Assembly (NCBI GenBank): GCA_023653245.1
Contig: JAMNXK010000098.1
Span: 1 to 7,280 of the forward strand
Direction: 5' to 3'
Origin: Tagaea sp.
Lineage (GTDB): Bacteria > Pseudomonadota > Alphaproteobacteria > CACIAM-22H2
Length of the DNA: 7,280 nucleotides
Each line of letters begins with the position of its first letter. Positions within the stretch are counted from its first letter, which is position 1. The notes under the pieces are model-generated. The model saw only the letters and a list, made by a program, of their open reading frames with translations, was not told the DNA's origin and did no database searches. A program made the translations under genes and the position numbers. Positions 5,302 to 7,280 of the stretch are shown one piece after another.

Positions 5302-6486
5302 CTAACCCGTCAGCGCCGAAACCAAAGCGTTCACGAGCTTGAGGCCTTGCGCCGTCGGCGCGAAGCCGTGCGCGGTGCGCACGAGAAAGCGATCGCGCAC
5401 CAAGCGATCGATCCGCGCGGTGTCGAGCGCGGCACCCGAACCTTCCGGTCCTTCGAGCGCCAGGCCGGTCACGCGCTGGAAGCGCCGCGCGTCGATCCCC
5501 TCGGTCACGCGCAAGCCCATCATGAGCGCTTCGTCGGCCTGGGTCCGCGCTTCGAGCGGCGTATCTTCGGCCGTCGCATGGCCTTGCGCGGTCACGCTCG
5601 CGAGCCAGGTCTCGGGCGCCTTTTCCTGGCGCGTGGCGCGCTTGACGCCCTCGACCGTGATGCGGCCATGGGCACCGGGACCCACGCCGACATAATCCTC
5701 GTAGCGCCAATAGACGCGGTTGTGGCGCGATTCCTGGCCCGGCTTGGCGTGGTTGGAGACCTCGTAGGCCGGCAAGCCGGCATCCGCCAGCAATTCGAGC
5801 GTGGCGTCGTAGAGCGTTTCCTGCCGGTCTTCGCCGGGCAGCACCAGCTCGCCGCGCGCGGCCATCTGGGTGAAGCGCGTGCCCGGCTCGAGCGTCAGCT
5901 GGTAGACCGACAGATGCGACGGACCGAGCGCGAGGGCGGCGCGCAGCTCGTCTTGCCAATCCGGCACGGTCTGATCGGGGCGCGCGTAGATGAGGTCGAA
6001 GGAAAAGCGCTCGAACAGCGACGCGGCGCGGTCGATCGCGTGCTTGGCCTCGCGCATGTCATGGCCGCGCCCGAGGAATTTCAGCGCCTTGTCGTCGAGC
6101 GCTTGCACGCCGATCGACAGACGCTCCACACCCGCCGCCTTGAAGCCCGCGAAGCGCTCGGCCTCGGCCGAGTTGGGATTGGCTTCGAGCGTGATCTCCG
6201 GATCCTCGGCGATCCGCCAGCGCGTGGCGATGCGGTCGAGCACGGCGGCGGCGGTGTGCGGGTTCATCAACGACGGCGTGCCGCCGCCGAAAAAAACCGA
6301 ACTGACCGTGCGCCCCGGCGTCAGCGCCGCGTAGTGGTCGAGCTCGGCGAGCAACGCTTTCGCCCACGACTCCTCGTCGATGCGCTCGCGCACATGGGAA
6401 TTGAAGTCGCAATACGGGCATTTGGACTTGCAGAACGGCCAATGGACGTAGATCGCGAATTCGGGCGCGGGGCCGTCGGTGCTCAT
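5302..6486 (-). CDS. hemW: HemW, radical SAM haem chaperone
   Basis: This 394-residue radical SAM protein is of the HemW family (often mis-annotated as oxygen-independent coproporphyrinogen III oxidase). HemW binds haem and a 4Fe-4S cluster in the cytoplasm and is thought to deliver haem to membrane haem proteins. The N-terminus carries [19 protein letters not shown] with cluster cysteines Cys19, Cys23 and Cys26, followed by GGGTPS (67-72), an S-adenosylmethionine-binding segment. ANPNS and [10 protein letters not shown] blocks follow, as does [19 protein letters not shown]. These match HemW rather than the larger HemN, and the length is normal for HemW. The ATG at 6486 overlaps the rdgB stop as ATGA, indicating translational coupling. 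The operon order rph-rdgB-hemW is familiar from alphaproteobacteria. The only link to the neighbouring cytochrome gene is a shared haem theme; the two are separated by 217 bases, so this is probably coincidental. Confidence 0.95.
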   Translation of the reverse strand: MSTDGPAPEFAIYVHWPFCKSKCPYCDFNSHVRERIDEESWAKALLAELDHYAALTPGRTVSSVFFGGGTPSLMNPHTAAAVLDRIATRWRIAEDPEITLEANPNSAEAERFAGFKAAGVERLSIGVQALDDKALKFLGRGHDMREAKHAIDRAASLFERFSFDLIYARPDQTVPDWQDELRAALALGPSHLSVYQLTLEPGTRFTQMAARGELVLPGEDRQETLYDATLELLADAGLPAYEVSNHAKPGQESRHNRVYWRYEDYVGVGPGAHGRITVEGVKRATRQEKAPETWLASVTAQGHATAEDTPLEARTQADEALMMGLRVTEGIDARRFQRVTGLALEGPEGSGAALDTARIDRLVRDRFLVRTAHGFAPTAQGLKLVNALVSALTG

Positions 6487-7100
6487 CGCCGCCGCCCCGC
6501 GAGGCAGCCTTCGACCAGCAGCGCGAAAGCGCGCGCGCGATGGCTCGTCGCGATCTTGCGCGCGGGTTCCATTTCGCCGCCGGTGATCGTCTCGCCGTCC
6601 TGCACGAACATCGGATCGTAGCCGAAGCCGTTGGATCCGCGCGGCGGCCACACGAGCGAACCGTGGATCTCGCCGCGAAACGTCTCGCAATGCCCGTCGG
6701 GCCAGGCGAGCGTCAGGCAAGCGACGAAATGCGCGCGGCGGTCCGTGGCGTTCTTCGCGGCGAGCGCGTCCTCGACCTTGCGCATGGCCAAGCCGAAATC
6801 CTTGCTTGGCCCCGCCCAGCGCGCCGAATACAGACCCGGATCGCCGCCGAGCGCATCCACGCACAAGCCCGAATCGTCGGCGAGGGCCGGCAGACCGGTG
6901 GCGCGCGCCGAGTGTAGCGCCTTCAATTCGGCGTTGGCTTCGAAGGTCGCGCCCGTTTCCTCGGGCTCGCTCACGCCCTTGTCGCCCGCCGACACGCAGG
7001 CGATCCCGAACGGGACCATCAGCGCCGCGATCTCGACGAGCTTGCCCCGGTTGTGCGTGGCGATGACGAGCGTGGGCTCGCTCAGTTGCCGGCGGCCCAT
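6483..7100 (-). CDS. rdgB: RdgB, dITP/XTP pyrophosphatase (non-canonical purine NTP pyrophosphatase)
   Basis: This 205-residue enzyme of the HAM1/RdgB family hydrolyses inosine and xanthosine triphosphates to monophosphate and pyrophosphate, keeping deaminated purines out of nucleic acids in the cytoplasm. Recognised blocks are ATHNRGKL (14-21, nucleotide-binding), FEANAELKA (53-61), [16 protein letters not shown] (71-86, with the catalytic Asp pair), [24 protein letters not shown] (152-165), and [18 protein letters not shown] (175-192), with the Lys and Ser-His-Arg of base recognition. The set is complete. The ATG at 7100 gives the usual short N-terminus before the nucleotide-binding strand and overlaps the end of rph by 19 bases. 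Its last bases overlap the hemW start by four (ATGA). Expression is therefore probably coupled along rph-rdgB-hemW. Confidence 0.96.
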   Translation of the reverse strand: MGRRQLSEPTLVIATHNRGKLVEIAALMVPFGIACVSAGDKGVSEPEETGATFEANAELKALHSARATGLPALADDSGLCVDALGGDPGLYSARWAGPSKDFGLAMRKVEDALAAKNATDRRAHFVACLTLAWPDGHCETFRGEIHGSLVWPPRGSNGFGYDPMFVQDGETITGGEMEPARKIATSHRARAFALLVEGCLAGRRR

Positions 7101-7280
7101 GCGGCGATCGCTTTCTTCTGCAGCTTCACGAGTTCGCCGATGCCGCTTTCGGCCAGGCCGAGCATGGCGAGGAGCTGGTCCTTGCTGAACGGATCGTGCT
7201 CGGCCGTGCCTTGCACTTCGACGATATGGCCCTTGCCGGTGAGCACGAAATTCGCGTCGACCTCGCAGGCGGAATCCTCG
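7082..7280 (-). CDS. rph: RNase PH, C-terminal part (5' end outside window)
   Basis: Reading leftward from base 7279 gives about 65 residues ending at a TGA (7084-7082). It contains [20 protein letters not shown], then [20 protein letters not shown] and a helical tail [14 protein letters not shown]. These are the C-terminal hallmarks of RNase PH: the Glu-Asp-x-x-x-x-x-Asp acidic segment used in metal binding and the VEVQGTAE strand. RNase PH trims tRNA 3' ends using phosphate. The N-terminal two thirds, including the start and any promoter of the operon, lie outside the window. Its last 19 bases are shared with the start of rdgB in another frame, typical of a compact housekeeping operon. Confidence 0.95.
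   Translation of the reverse strand, partial: EDSACEVDANFVLTGKGHIVEVQGTAEHDPFSKDQLLAMLGLAESGIGELVKLQKKAIAAWAAGN

Noticed and set aside
5302..6486. Possible oxygen-independent coproporphyrinogen III oxidase (HemN) instead of HemW
   Set aside because: The protein is short for HemN, starts directly at the YVHWPFC block, and has the HemW-type cysteine motif and the rph-rdgB operon context.

Overview
The window looks like a chromosomal segment of a GC-rich alphaproteobacterium. The main clue is the right-hand leftward operon rph-rdgB-hemW, and, at the left edge, the end of a rightward gene for a periplasmic-binding-protein-like penicillin-binding-protein activator. From memory these belong to a conserved alphaproteobacterial neighbourhood; a Rhodospirillales-like lineage would fit, but the order cannot be fixed from this sequence. 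I see no tRNA, rRNA, CRISPR array, transposase or integrase.

Layout, left to right. (1) 1-465 (+): C-terminal part of the activator-like protein. (2) 466-670: gene-free spacer with a perfect 10-bp inverted repeat and an AT-rich stretch just before the next gene. (3) 671-1846 (+): a complete bacterial homologue of acid deoxyribonuclease II, a family best known from animal lysosomes, with both HxK motifs present. (4) 1863-3587 (-): a Tat-exported three-domain multicopper oxidase, convergent with the nuclease across a 16-bp gap. (5) 3636-5084 (-): a Sec-exported protein with one CxxCH haem c motif. It lies immediately upstream of the oxidase in the same direction, and the two probably form an operon. 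(6) 5085-5301: AT-rich spacer that probably holds the promoter of the cytochrome-oxidase pair and perhaps the remnant of a coding sequence. (7) 5302-7280 (-): hemW, rdgB and the C-terminal end of rph, tightly overlapped.

The housekeeping genes at both ends converge on the middle. The 4.8-kb interior (nuclease, oxidase, cytochrome) therefore sits where two conserved transcription units meet, which suggests an accessory insertion, although no mobile-element hallmark is visible. The cytochrome and oxidase plausibly form a periplasmic redox pair, the haem protein passing electrons to the copper oxidase, which reduces oxygen to water. The nuclease has no visible link to them beyond adjacency.

The two most notable points are the bacterial DNase II, which lacks a signal peptide yet keeps a probable disulfide pair, and a 12-bp tandem repeat at the cytochrome-oxidase junction. 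That repeat places three in-frame TGA stops between two genes that share one reading frame.
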